Assembly: GCF_030445035.2 (NCBI RefSeq)
Contig: NC_080673.1
Location: 38,064,365-38,128,364 of the forward strand
DNA length: 64,000 bases
Origin: Dasypus novemcinctus
Lineage: Eukaryota; Chordata; Mammalia; Cingulata; Dasypodidae
Direction: 5' to 3'
Below, piece by piece: positions 13,285 through 24,938 of this stretch. Position numbers and translations under genes: made by a program. Each line of letters opens with the position of its first letter. The stretch's first letter is position 1. Under the pieces are notes generated by a model, which was not told the DNA's origin, searched no databases, and was given only the letters and a program-made list of their open reading frames with translations.

Positions 13285-13793
13285 CTGTAAAGGAAAAATA
13301 AACTGATTTCAAGATTATTAAAAAAGAGGTTAACAATTGTTGATATAAAAGTGTTTTCCAAAGAACCAGAAACTCAAATACAGATCAACAGATCTGCTTA
13401 AGCATTAGGTTCTCACTCACAAAAAAAGTTTTTACTAAAGCAAACCTAACCAGGACATAAAAAGTGGAATTAATTTTAAGAAACATTACAAAAATCATTC
13501 CAAGACAGATCTTTATTAGAAGAATTAGATATTGCCATTTGGATTTTTATAAAATAATTAACAGCTCATTAAAAATACATAAACTCAGTAAATCTATAAA
13601 TGATTATAATGACTCATTTTATAGGAACTTATTATCTTTTATAATTTTTAAATTTGTTTTACTTTATTTAAACATTTATTTCTATTTAAGTGGCATTATA
13701 TATTTTGATAATATTGATCTATGAGGTACAGTCAGCTTTCATATTTATAATAAAGTAAATATGGGAAAATAACATTTAAAAGGATCAGTGTAC

Positions 13794-14261
13794 CTGGAAT
13801 AAGTTTTCTTCTAGCCATCGCAGCAGCTCTGTGAGATTCATATTCAACAAATGCAAAACCACGATTTTTGGTCTTATCAGTTGCACTAGGATAAACAATG
13901 ACATCTACAACTCCTTCTGTAACTTTCTTCATTTCATCCAAAATTTCTTCTTTCTTCTTTTCCTTAGGAATAGCTCCAATAAATAATCTACAATTATCCA
14001 AACTTACACACACACCAATAAACTTTCCTGGTCGAATCTCATAATTATTAAGAATTCTTATGGCTAACTGGGCTTCTTCTTTGGTGGTGTACATCACAAA
14101 AGCATAACCTCGATTTTCACCACTAAATTCCATCATAAGTCGAAATTCATATATCTTCCCAGCTCTTTCAAATACAGGAACTAACTCATCTTCATACATA
14201 TCACGAGGTATTTTTCCTACAAAAACTTCACAACCTCTAGGTGGAGGTGGACCTTCCCAAC
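13794..14261 (-). CDS. RBM46: RBM46 coding exon 3 of the gene: RRM1 and RRM2
   Basis: This exon encodes residues 52-206 plus the split Gly codons at 51 and 207. RRM1 begins near residue 61, with RNP2 VFVGKI (63-68) and RNP1 RGYAFVMY (101-108). RRM2 begins near residue 141, with RNP2 LFIGAI (143-148) and RNP1 RGFAFVEY (184-191). The aromatic residues that stack on RNA are all present. A lysine-rich stretch (KEKKKEE) opens RRM2, as is usual for A1CF, RBM47 and RBM46. The acceptor is ttccag|GTTGG and the donor is CCAG|gtacac. The length of 468 nt is 2 + 155 codons + 1, in phase with both neighbours. A short 509-bp intron separates it from the next exon. Confidence 0.97.
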
Positions 14262-14289
14262 CTGGAAGACAACATAAATAAATTCTAAT

Positions 14290-14770
14290 TAATACATTTA
14301 TCATCATTATTCATTCATTACACACATGTGCTGTGAACCTCTATGTTCCATGCACTAATCAAGAGGTTGTTGATACAACAATGAAAAAAATAAAACTTCT
14401 TCCCCTCATAAAGCTTATATTCAAAAGAGAAGGGAGACAATGAACAAATAAGTTAGAGATAGGTGTTATGAAGAAAAGTAAAGCTGCATAAGGGTGGTAT
14501 TTTCAGCAAGATGGTAAAGCTTCTATGAGCACATGAGGTTTAAGCTGAAACCTGAGTGAAATCAAGAATGAACCCTGAGGATATCTGGGAGAAGAGCATA
14601 TAAGAAGAAAGAACAAGTATTTTACATGTTAGAGCATAGAGACTTGTAAGGTTAAAAAGTGCAGTTGAGGGAAGAGAAAATTGGTAGGGATGAGGCCACA
14701 ACATAGTCAGAGGCAAAGATTTTTTTGAAATGTGACAGAAAGTTAATTGGAAAGTTTTAAGCAAAAGAAA
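14290..14770 (+). mobile_element. Ancient interspersed repeat of unresolved family (RBM46 intron)
   Basis: Blocks such as tataaagcttatattc, gaacaaataag, tttaagctgaaacctgagtg and tgggagaagagcat follow a text seen repeatedly in mammalian introns. Related blocks occur at about 17.87-18.15, 29.52-29.60 and 35.27-35.37 kb. I cannot name it reliably. Confidence 0.4.
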
Positions 14771-15163
14771 TGTATTGGTTATTGGTACAAAAGGTAAAAC
14801 ATGTTTTCTTTTTACCTGTCTGCTAGCATAAATACCACTAATCTACCCACTGCTCTTTTATATTTCTTCCCAAATGACCTTTCCTTCCTTTATGTTCAGA
14901 GTTCAGGTGCTCTTGTTCCTATTGCCGCAATCCTGATATAATGACTCACAAACCAAATTTCTCTCTCAACTACTTCTTAAACCAAGAGCTCAAAAAACTT
15001 AAAGTTTAGACATGAATAACATAATCTATGTCTTTTCCCTCACAACAATAAATATTGCTGCTGAGTTTTTATAGCAGTTAAAAGGAAGAGCTATTGTTTG
15101 GGATGCCCAATAAAGATATACATCTAATCTACATGACTACATTAAAGATAAATGAATCCACAC

Positions 15164-15325
15164 CTGGGGGAGGACCACCAAATTTCCTTTGGCCATTTTC
15201 TTGAACCATGTTGTAACCAGTCTTTTCCATCAAAGCGAGTAATGCTGCTTCATTCTGAGTACCAGTTCGAACTTTACTGCATCCATTTGTTCCATCTATA
15301 TTTTCTTCATTCATGGCTGTAGTTC
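15164..15325 (-). CDS. RBM46: RBM46 start exon (11 nt of 5' UTR, residues 1-50)
   Basis: The ATG lies at 15314-15312 on the minus strand. It is preceded in the same exon by 11 nt of 5' UTR and an acceptor reading ttgttttag|GAAC. The exon encodes the N-terminus starting [11 protein letters not shown] and running through the conserved [19 protein letters not shown] segment of the A1CF/RBM47/RBM46 group. It ends in a Gly/Pro-rich run just before RRM1. The last base is the first G of a Gly codon completed by the next exon. The donor is G|gtgtgg, and the intron to RBM46 exon 3 is 902 bp. I chose this Met because it is the family's start and because an acceptor follows directly upstream. The transcript must therefore begin in a separate upstream exon, probably in the CpG island about 9.7 kb away. 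Confidence 0.95.
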
Positions 15326-16304
15326 CTAAAACAAAGTGAAAAACAAAACAATATTTAAGCCTATGGCATAGAGCACCTGTATTCTATGAACATATCTTTG
15401 AGTTGCAAGAAACCAGGACATTTAGGGATACCAAGTTTGGTGACTATCCTTCACAGTCCCTTTCAGTTCTATACCCAATGTTCCTCTCTATATGAAAACT
15501 AGAACCTTCTTGTAACAACACAGATTGATTAAGCAGTATAGTTAGAATGCCTAAGCTATAACAGAGAGGCAAAAATGGAAAAGTAAAAGGAACAACAAAG
15601 ACAAGAGTGGGAAAACAGAGGTCAAGGGGATATAAAGAAGAAAAAAGAAAAAGAAAACAAGTATATTATTCTTAATGAATATATAATCATCATCAATCTA
15701 TATGCAAGGTTTAAATTACTTTATTATATACGCCAACTGGATTTTTCTGACTTATTCTTGTCAGACAAATGTAGACTAATGCTAATATTGCTTCCTGTCA
15801 GCAATCTTCAAGAACTCTACCAGTTATCAGAAATTGAACAGATGCCTGAAAAAAGCAAACAGTTTGAATCAGCCCAGGTCATATCTACTAGAAGTTACAA
15901 GAGAGCAGTGATTACAGCCACTTGTCATACAGGAAGAAACAGAAGCTACTGTGAAAGTTGAGAAACTTTCATCAATAGGTGGGTCAGAGCTAGGTTATAG
16001 GAGCTGTGATCTTCACTAACCACTGTATATAAATATGTATTTAATTTTTAAAAGTGGACTTAATTACCATATCTTTTAGGTAGGTATTCCTAAAAGACCA
16101 GAGCTGCAATTTATTCTATTTCTTAGTTAATTTTATATCTTTCTCATTTGGTATTACTTTGAACAAATAACAAATATTAAAATCCACTTTTGGGTTATAG
16201 GAAATGTACTAGGAAAGCTATTTTAGTTTTCAATAGAACTTTGCTAATAATAAATGGAAACCAAGTCACTGTAGTGCAGCATTTCAAAAAGTATTGAATT
16301 TTTG

Positions 16305-16716
16305 GTGGTGGACTTGGCCCAGTGGTTAGGTTGTCCATCTACCACATGGGAGGTCCAGGGTTCAAACCCCGGGCCTCCTTGACCCGTGTGGAGCTGGCCC
16401 ATGCGCAGTGCTGATGCACGCAAGGAGTGCCCTGCCATGCAGGGGTGTCCCCCATGTAGGGGAGCTCCACGCACAAGGAGTGCGCCCCATAAGGAGAACC
16501 GCCCAGCACGAAAGAAAGTACAGTCTGCCCAGGAATGGTGCTGCACACACGGAGAGCTGACACAAGATGACGCAACAAAAAGAGACACAGATTCCCGTGC
16601 TGCTGACAACAACAGAAGCAAAGACCCAGCAAATGGACACAGAGAACAGACAACAGGGGTGGGGGGGGCGGAAGGAGGGGAGAGAAATAAATAAATAAAT
16701 AAATCTTTAAAAAAAA
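16305..16716 (+). mobile_element. DAS-SINE, long-body subfamily
   Basis: The head and A/B boxes are as in the other copies, with the extra 41-bp block at 16551-16591 and a G-rich stretch before AAATAAATAAAT and the poly-A tail. An exact 19-bp target-site duplication (starting aaaaagtattg) lies at 16286-16304 and 16717-16735. It inserted just upstream of a MIR. Confidence 0.95.
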
Positions 16717-16740
16717 AAAAAGTATTGAATTTTTGAGCCA

Positions 16741-16960
16741 CAGCACCTCAATTTCAGACTTGGCTCTGCTACTTCCTAGCTATTGAACCTTGGACAATTT
16801 ACCAATTTCTTTGTATCTTAGTTTCTTTATGTGTAAAATGGGAGGAACAATACAAACTATCACAGGGTTGGTATTAGGATTAAATGAGACAATGCATATA
16901 AAAAAAGCCTGTTGAAATAGCCTAAGGCCCTAATAAATGTTGATTTTTATAAATACTAGA
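16741..16960 (+). mobile_element. MIR
   Basis: The order gacttggctctgctacttcc, agctattgaaccttggacaa, gtaaaatgggaggaacaata, aggattaaatgagacaatgc is the full MIR core and LINE-like 3' end. Confidence 0.85.
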
Positions 16961-17204
16961 GCCCTGGGTGTCTTCATTTTTTTGTGCAGCCACACTGTTG
17001 ACATAGGCAGCAGACTTTTTTTTTCCAGAAATATACATTTTCTCAAATGTGGAGGGGTAGATATGTGGCAGTAGATATATACCTAGGGAAGAGTATCAAC
17101 ATTTCTACAGTGAATTCTGTAGTGAGGATAGGGGTGGAAAGGACATCACCAAAGGATTATTACTCTGGAGTTACTGAAATTGTCACTGCAGTTAGGCTCA
17201 GTAA

Positions 17205-17395
17205 TATTTAGTATAGCATAGTGGTTCAGGAGACAGACTGCCTATATCAAATCCTTTCTTTTCATTTACTAACTGTATACTTTTGAGAAAATAACTTAGT
17301 CCCTCTGACTTCAATTTCCTAACCTGTAAAATGCAGGTGACAACACTGCCTTTCAGAATTTTCATGATTATTAAATTAATTGATTGGTGTTTTTA
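17205..17395 (+). mobile_element. MIR
   Basis: The order gcatagtggttcaggagac, acttttgagaaaataactta, cctaacctgtaaaatgcagg is MIR head and core. Its 3' end overlaps the first copy of the 74-bp duplication. Confidence 0.75.
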
Positions 17396-17430
17396 AAATC
17401 CAGGACCCTTTCTGCCCTCGAATAACTAAA
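17357..17430 (+). repeat. 74-bp dispersed duplication, copy 1
   Basis: The sequence starting aattttcatgattattaaat recurs 420 bp downstream with a single t/c difference at 17394. Confidence 0.9.
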
Positions 17431-17589
17431 AATAAATATTTACAAATATCAGTTTTTGAGCATACACTGGAATCTTTCAAATTGCTAAATATCTATAAAT
17501 AACTATTGCTTAGAATCCAGTTATTCAATTTATATTTACAGTGATTGGTTTCCGAGGACAACTGTGATACCAGATAGAAGCAGACTTAG

Positions 17590-17760
17590 AATAATAATTA
17601 TAGTAATTATAATTTATTTAGTAGGTCTAAATTTCTACACAGCCAGGCAATTTCTATACAGTATCTCTAATCTCTACAACCACAAGAAGAGAGTCTCTCA
17701 CACTGGTTACAAGATTATTATTCTCACTTAACAGATGAAGAAACTGAGGCTTACAGTAGT
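17590..17760 (-). mobile_element. MIR, reverse
   Basis: Reverse MIR core ending taacagatgaagaaactgag. It is cut off where the hairpin and the second 74-bp copy begin. Confidence 0.7.
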
Positions 17761-17776
17761 AGAAAACTACTACTAA

Positions 17777-17850
17777 AATTTTCATGATTATTAAATTAAT
17801 TGATTGGTGTTTTCAAAATCCAGGACCCTTTCTGCCCTCGAATAACTAAC
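17777..17850 (+). repeat. 74-bp dispersed duplication, copy 2
   Basis: Near-identical to 17357-17430, in the same orientation. It begins two bases after an 8-bp stem hairpin at 17755-17774 (agtagtag, aaaa, ctactact). Confidence 0.9.
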
Positions 17851-17869
17851 AAAATCCACGTGGAAGTTG

Positions 17870-18150
17870 ATGATGGCTGGGACCACAGAGGTTGAGTGGA
17901 GGTAATAAGTAGTCATCTAATTTGAGGCATATTTTAAAGGAATAGCCAAAAGAATGTCCTAACAGACTGGATGGACTGTGAGACAAACAGAAAAGTCAAA
18001 ATGACAGCAAAGTTTGTGTCCTGAGCAATGAGAAGAGAGTGACAAAATAAGGTGAGGAAGACAGAGGTAGAACAGATTTTAGAAAGTAAGATTAGAATTC
18101 AGTTTTGGACATGTTAAGTTTGAATAAGTACTAGACAATCAACTCAAAAC
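17870..18150 (+). mobile_element. Ancient interspersed repeat, same style as 14.3 kb
   Basis: Blocks such as ttgaggcatattttaaagga and ttcagttttggacatgttaa match the downstream part of that unresolved family. Confidence 0.4.
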
Positions 18151-18479
18151 CCTGCAAGGCCACGGCAAGAAATGTTAAATAAGTGAAAAGGCCAAGTAAA
18201 GGCTATATGTAGTAGTATGGACTGTACGTAACTAGAGGGCACATGCACCATGTAAAAGGGATTAACAGCTTCACAATTCCAGCACACTGATACCATGAGG
18301 AAATCCAGGTTGCCCACTTATTCCAAATTTTCCAATTTTACAAGAGAAGCCATAAATCTAGAGATTTTTATGTGAAATCTCTCCATTCTTAAAAGCTGTA
18401 ATTAATTCAAATGTAAAAACAGTAACAAAAAACTGTACAGACCAAACAAAAGAACTGGAGACTTTCTATGGTTCAAACT

Positions 18480-18590
18480 TGGAGCTGCCTGAGAACAGCA
18501 ATCCATCTGTCTTGAACACTTTTCCTAGTACCCACTATGATGCTTGGCACAAAGTAGGTATTCAATAAGTATTTGTAGGATGAAGAGCCA
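18480..18590 (+). mobile_element. L2 3' end
   Basis: Ends with gcttggcacaaagtaggta and ttcaataagtatttgtaggat, the L2 terminus. Confidence 0.7.
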
Positions 18591-18639
18591 AAAAAGAAAG
18601 TCAGAAAAATATTTAACAGAACATTATATATTGTTGGCA

Positions 18640-19170
18640 TGTACAATTAAATTGACTATCTTTTTAGAGGGAAATTTGGCAATATTTATCAAAATCTAAA
18701 ATGCACATACACATATTCATTTACTAAGAATTTACCTACAGACAAAATTCCACCAAAATACAAAGATTTATGCATAAGCATATTCACTGAAACATTGTAT
18801 TTAAAAGCAAAAATCTAGAAAATATCTAATCAAAAGGAGACTGACTTGAAAAATTATGGTACAAATAGAATGTTGTGAAGTTGTTAAAAACAACAAAGAC
18901 TTCCTTCTGTAATATCAAAAAATATTCTAGATATATCATGTGAGAAAAAGCATGTTGGAAAACAGTACATTTTCTATGATACTGTCTTTTTAAAAATATA
19001 CTTTCACATAAAAATTTAAAATTGCTTGTTTGAGCATACAAAAGTTTTGGAAGAATTTATGAGAATCTTTAATAGAAGTTATCATTGTTGAAGAGGAATA
19101 AGCAGTCAATGAACCCTGCTCACTTTTCTGGTCTGTTTATTATCAGGAGCATATGCTACTTGTATTAAAA
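18640..19170 (+). mobile_element. Ancient L1M fragment, sense, 3' part
   Basis: Worn matches to the L1M 3' region: gaaatttggcaatatttatc, then aatttacctacagacaaaat, then attatggtacaaatagaatg and gtgagaaaaagcatg. No open frame is left. Confidence 0.7.
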
Positions 19171-19465
19171 ACAAAAAGCCTTTTCAGATGTTCCTCATTG
19201 TTCCTTCTATATAAAAATCCAAACTCTAAAAAGTCATAAAGGCCCTATCATAATCTGGCCCAGCCTATCCCACCAACTTCATTTTTTATTATATGCTAGC
19301 AACAATACTTACTGATTTGCAATTTCTCAAATGTGCCATATTCTCATGTACCAGCCTTTACAGAAACTGTTTTCACAGTCCTTCCCTACTTCCTTTGCCT
19401 GTCCACATACTAATATTCTCCAGGAAAACCTTCTGTGATTCTCCCTCTCAAAGCACAATATATAC
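19170..19465 (+). mobile_element. L2 fragment
   Basis: The block order of L2 is visible: ggccctatcataatctggcc, cagcctatcccaccaacttc, caggaaaaccttctgtgat. Confidence 0.65.
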
Positions 19466-19680
19466 CCAATATAATGATAAGTACTTTATATACATCATTT
19501 TATTTAGTCCTTATAATAACCCAATACAAAACAGGTAACTATTATTCTTTTCCATTTTACAACTAAACTGAAAAAGAGAAAGCCGTAGTGCTAGTAAGCT
19601 GGTAAACAGATATTCAAATCCAAAATGTGTCTGCATTAATATTGTGCTCTTAACCCCTATTTTATATTACTCTAATTATT
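19465..19680 (-). mobile_element. MIR, reverse
   Basis: Reverse MIR: cattttatttagtccttataa, ttccattttacaactaaact, then ttcaaatccaaaatgtgtc and gtgctcttaaccc. Confidence 0.75.
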
Positions 19681-19939
19681 TATATTTGAAATTTATCTGA
19701 TTTTCTTGAAGACAACTTAGAAATAACACGACCAGTAACTAAACCTAGATTCTTTTACTACAATAGTATTTTACAAGATTATTAAGTGACTGCCTAGCCA
19801 ATTACTCACTTCTACTTTGAAAAATAACAGGCATGATTTAAAAAAATAATAAACTATTAGAGGAAAAAAATCCATTCTTAGAAAAATTTAGAGAAAACTT
19901 TTTGAAAAACCCCTAATAAAATAATTTCAGACTAGAGAC

Positions 19940-20290
19940 CTTAAAAATCATCTAATTTAACCATGCATCTAATGTTTACATCCTCTTTATAATATTACTG
20001 CAAAGTAATTATCTATTTTATGCTTGAGTTCTTACAAGGAACTCATCTCTAAAGCAGTTTAATGTTGGATAACTCTTAGAAAATTCTTCCTTATAGTACA
20101 GCAAACTCTCTTTCCTTGTAACTTTCAAATAATGATCCTGATTTTATCCTGGCCAAACTGAACATTAACTTTTTCCTATAACAGCATTAGCAAAATGATT
20201 ATCCTCTTCTCTAGTCTAAACATTACCAGATCCTTTAACTCAACATTTTCTTAACTGGTGTCCATTAGACAATTGTTCCAGGAGCTATTT
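19940..20290 (+). mobile_element. CR1/L3-like ancient LINE remnant
   Basis: Phrases aggaactcatctctaaagca, agaaaattcttccttata and cttctctagtctaaacatta follow the same old LINE text as the 2.7-kb copy. Similar debris may continue to about 20.85 kb. Confidence 0.4.
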
Positions 20291-22503
20291 TATAGCTAGG
20301 TTTCAAAAAATGTGCTCCATGGCTAGAAACATCTGAGAACCACTATACTACACTCTTAAGATTATGACGGTGAATATAAGCATGTTTATGGCCACACATA
20401 AATACAAACTTATTTCAGCATGATATCCTAATTTTCCTTGGCACATCTATTAACTTTCTATAAAACCAGTTTGGAAAATGCTACAACTGTTTTTTATATG
20501 ATGTAGTTTCAAGTTTCCTCACTATTCTGTCTCTTTTCCTTTAAAACTGGAGTGGTCAAAATTTACAAGTCCACCAGTACAGAAAAAGATCACATTAGTG
20601 TTCTATACAGTTGTATGACACTGCTGGTTCAACTTAAGCATAACTGTCACCTAAATTCCAAATGTGCCCTAGCCTATATCAAGTAAACAGGTTTTAGAAG
20701 CATACTGAATTTCATCTTATTAAATTCAACTCAACAGTTCTTCCTAACTTCCTTCTGATCTTTTATGTACTTGTGTCCCATCCACGAAATAGGCTAATTT
20801 ACCCCCTTTCCCAAGAAATAATTTTCATCTTTCCAAACTTGAGATTAACAGCTCTTTTCAAATATAATCGGGAAATATCTAAAAACTGTCCTAATCTGAT
20901 TGGTGAGTAGTATCTTCAACTAGGACTCTGCATTATCTCAAATAGTCAAAATCTGGTCATCCTTATAATGGCACAGACTATCCACTATCAATATTATCTG
21001 GACCCTGAAAATTCATTTTAAAAAAATATTTTCATTTGAAGAGCACGTATGTATTTTATTATGAAGAAACTCATTTTTAAAATAGCAAAGCTACAAAGAA
21101 AGGCCATCTCCAGAAAAGGTAAAAAGCTATTCAGATTTACTTCCATTCTTCCTTCCATACTCATTTCACCATGGTAGATACTACCTCATTTCTCTTTCTC
21201 TCTCTCAGATTCTTCTAATTTACTCACCTCACATTTATTAAATGGCAGAATTATAAAGTAGGAAAGAAGTATTACCAAGGGGCAAATCTTAAGTCTGTTT
21301 TATCAGGTAACCATGTACCTTCCACTAAACCTGAGGGACACATTTGCATGACATAGAATCCAATTTAAAAAGTAATATATTATTAATAGATCCTGATATG
21401 AGGTTTGTTACACATTGATAATCAGAACAATTACTGACAAACAAATCAACTTATAACCTTCTGCCTTTTTTAAAAAATGCAATATATTTTTAATATCATT
21501 CCACTCTGAGTGATAAAATTACTATTCCACTTCAGATTACTTTTCCATAGGTTTTGCCATTATACCATCACTGAAGATTCTGTAGTAAGAAAATATTAGA
21601 ACTGCAAGTGGACCTTAGACCATATCCATTTTTATATATAAGAATACAAAGAGCAAATAAGGTAAGAAGCTTCCTCAATGTCACAAAGCAAGTAACTGAA
21701 AGACCTGAGTCTTGTACATTAGAGTCTCATGGCCTCTGAGATCCCTAAACTTTGACTCTTCCGTAATTTTGACTGGTGGGACCTGGATGACCTCAACATC
21801 CCACAAGACATCATCACACTGGCCCATTATACTGAATGAACATGATGGTGACACAATGTGGAGAACAGTAAATCATGTGAAATTAATATCTGTTAAACAT
21901 ATTGTAGGAGGGAAAAAAACAAGACTCCAATGTAATATGCTAACTTATGCATGCTACTCACTGCTTGAAAAGCAACAGAAAAATATGATTTGTTCCCACT
22001 TTATCCAAAATGTAAAATTTAATTGAATAAAAAGGATTTTTTACTATAATTCATAGCTAGCTCTAAATGGTTTTCTACAACCCACCCCACTCCTGAGATT
22101 ACCATGCAGACAAATACTCTATGGTTGTTATTTTTTTATAGTCTGTTTAATGTTTTATGTTAAAATAATAGGCCAGTTACTACATTAAAGACGTCTTCTG
22201 CTAGAGAATGACTAGAAATACTCAATAGACATTACATAAAGAAATCTCAATCAAAGCACTATAAAAACTATAGATGTATAAGACACACTGGGGAGTCATG
22301 AACCCAGTCCTCTCTTTAGAAAAAAAAAGTTTTTAAAGCCTCCAAAACAACAGTAATATATGCAACATGTCTCATTCGCAATTAGGAAAGCTTTAAAAAT
22401 ATCTAACTTTAACACTGTATAACTTTATGCAAATACATTTCTAAAAGAGCCAGAATTTGAGAATCTTAGCCAGGAAACTATAATCAAATCTAGATACAGA
22501 TAT

Positions 22504-22591
22504 ACAGTATCTTTAGATTCATTCTAAAATATTCCACAGTCAATCTTACAGTATCTTTAGATTCATTCCAAAATATTCCATAGTCAATCTT
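22504..22591 (+). repeat. 44-bp tandem duplication
   Basis: Units 22504-22547 and 22548-22591, each starting acagtatctttagattcatt, differ at two positions. Confidence 0.92.
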
Positions 22592-24938
22592 ACCTAAATG
22601 TCCAAGGATTAATGAGGCCTGGAAGCCTACCACTTCAGCTGTGGATTCACATTCCAAAATGTTCTACTTTTTTTTCCCCCTTATCCTGTTGACCCAAAGG
22701 AATTGAAAAAAGGAATGGAGCAAAACAGCAAAATAATGACATAAATGGCTTATGCAAAAAAAAAGTGGGCAAAATAGGTTAAAAGTTGATGTATCATATC
22801 TAAACTTTAGCTTTCAAAGATAAGTATCTTTTCCTAACTTCAGACTTTCAAAGATTCCTCTCCAGCTCAGTTTCAAAAGCAGGAAAAAAAATCACTAAGC
22901 TATGAAGTAGAAGAGGGAGATAAACATAGCCAATCACAGGACAGCAATTTGAACGAAGCCTTTCATTTTAAGGGCTAACTATATCTTCTTTAATTTTAAG
23001 CATCTTATTGCTTAACAGAAACATAAATTTACAAATTTGTACAGCCTTTCAAAAATAGCAGAGAATAATGAAAAATATAATAAGTATTATTTTAGCAAAA
23101 TACAACCAAAAATTATTTATCTAAAGGAATATGTTAAACTGAAAACTCTCCTGTTCTGAATTACTCTAAGAATGTATAAAGTTGTAAAAACTGAACATTA
23201 CATAAGTTTTATTATAGTTTTTAAAAACTGAATGTGATAATGAAAAAAACATTAATTTTTAAGACATCAAAATACTTATAGACAAGACAATTTAGATCTT
23301 TATGGCATTCCTCACATGTCAGTGTATTGATTTCTGACTTGTTAGTTCAGTTATTATTGAGTATGATACACCCAGGCCATGGTTCCCAGATCAATAGAAG
23401 CCTTTTAGTGACTACTCATTTTAATAACAGACTGCACTGTAGCAAAAGAAATTTGAAAACAAGGAAAATTAATCAAAAGTACATGAATATCAAAGTCTGA
23501 AATTATTTCACAGTAAAAGTGTATAAATGGATCAGTTCAGATCCATTTCTAATTATTTTTGCTAAAATAATGAGAGCACATTTTTATTTCTAGAAGTAAA
23601 ATATATAATGTATGAAAACTTTCAGGATATGGTATTTTGCAACCTCCAGTAAAAATGCATAGGGCTAGCTTAAATTTAAAATGAAAGGTGGAACTACTAA
23701 AAATAATTTTTAACTTATTGCTTTGCATACAAAATGATGCTCTTTGAACTTAGAATACATCTATATAGAACAAAAATTATTGTACAAACTAAGTACACAA
23801 CTTACTTTTCCTTACATAAGATCACCTATAATCTTTCTAAAATATTATCAATTCGGACATATAGATTACATTTTCTTTTCCCATTCGCTTGCCTCACCAA
23901 CCATCATGTAGTAATATAAAACGGGAAACATCACCCATCATTAATGTGAAAATATGAACAATTTTTACAGCAATTACTTGACTTCTAGGCACAAACTCTC
24001 CTTAAACTAACATAACTAAGTTTCCTAATACCACAAATGATATCTTGAAACATAACAAGGCTTACTTCCACTGCATAAATTGGGTATATTCTTGTTACTA
24101 AATATTCTACCAGTTAAGATATTCAATAATTACATGCTTATACATTTTATAACCTTTGACAATAATATGCAAATCCAATGTTCCACTCTAAAGTGAAAAT
24201 TAGCATTTAAAGCAGTGCCATAAGCAGAAAACATTCAGCAACTGCAGCACTAACCATCTTTACATCTATAGTGGCACATATTTGCAAATAAATTAATTTT
24301 TAAAAAGAATGGTTTAACTGTGTATACTAGATATGAGTTTATTATAACTCATAAGGAGCTTTAATTCTGAAAGGGAACGGAAGATTGTTAAATTCCACAA
24401 CTGTAAACTGTGGTGATTTTTAAAACGAAAATATCTTCAGATTTGTAAATTAAGCATAATTCTACTGATAAGTGAATACATTTGTTAGTCTACCTATACA
24501 CACAACATATCCTGAGTGTCCTGGATATTCTGCCATCCTTAACCACAAAGTGGGACAGATTTTTAAGAGAAGCCAAAATAAGGAGCTGCTGATATTCCCG
24601 CTTTAATTTTCTCATATATATAGGCCTACATTCGAATCATATAACAAAGGCTAAAGACCATTTATCTAGAATATAAAGAGAAGTTAGAGCTAAACGACAC
24701 TTCAACAATAAACTAATTCACAATGGTGCCCAAATAAATCAAGGGGCTTCACCAGGATCGCAAAGTTAATATTGCCAGGATTAAATCCCAGGTTCCAGGG
24801 CCATTCAAGTATCCCGAAGACAAAAAAACTTTAAAATTAGTAATTGAAACTATCTGATATTAGGAAACAAGGATGGTACTATCTGTATGCATTACCATCC
24901 ATGGCTGCCTACCGCCTTGTAGCAGATGAGTCAGGTAC

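Larger units (their letters stand above)
15326..24938 (-). other. RBM46 first intron (presumed)
   Basis: This is the stretch between the start exon acceptor and the CpG island. It contains a DAS-SINE, several MIR and L2 copies, an L1M 3' fragment, CR1/L3-like debris, a 74-bp dispersed duplication and a 44-bp tandem duplication, all listed separately. I see no further exon with coding character. The 20.3-22.5 kb and 22.6-24.9 kb parts are unassigned AT-rich DNA. Confidence 0.55.
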
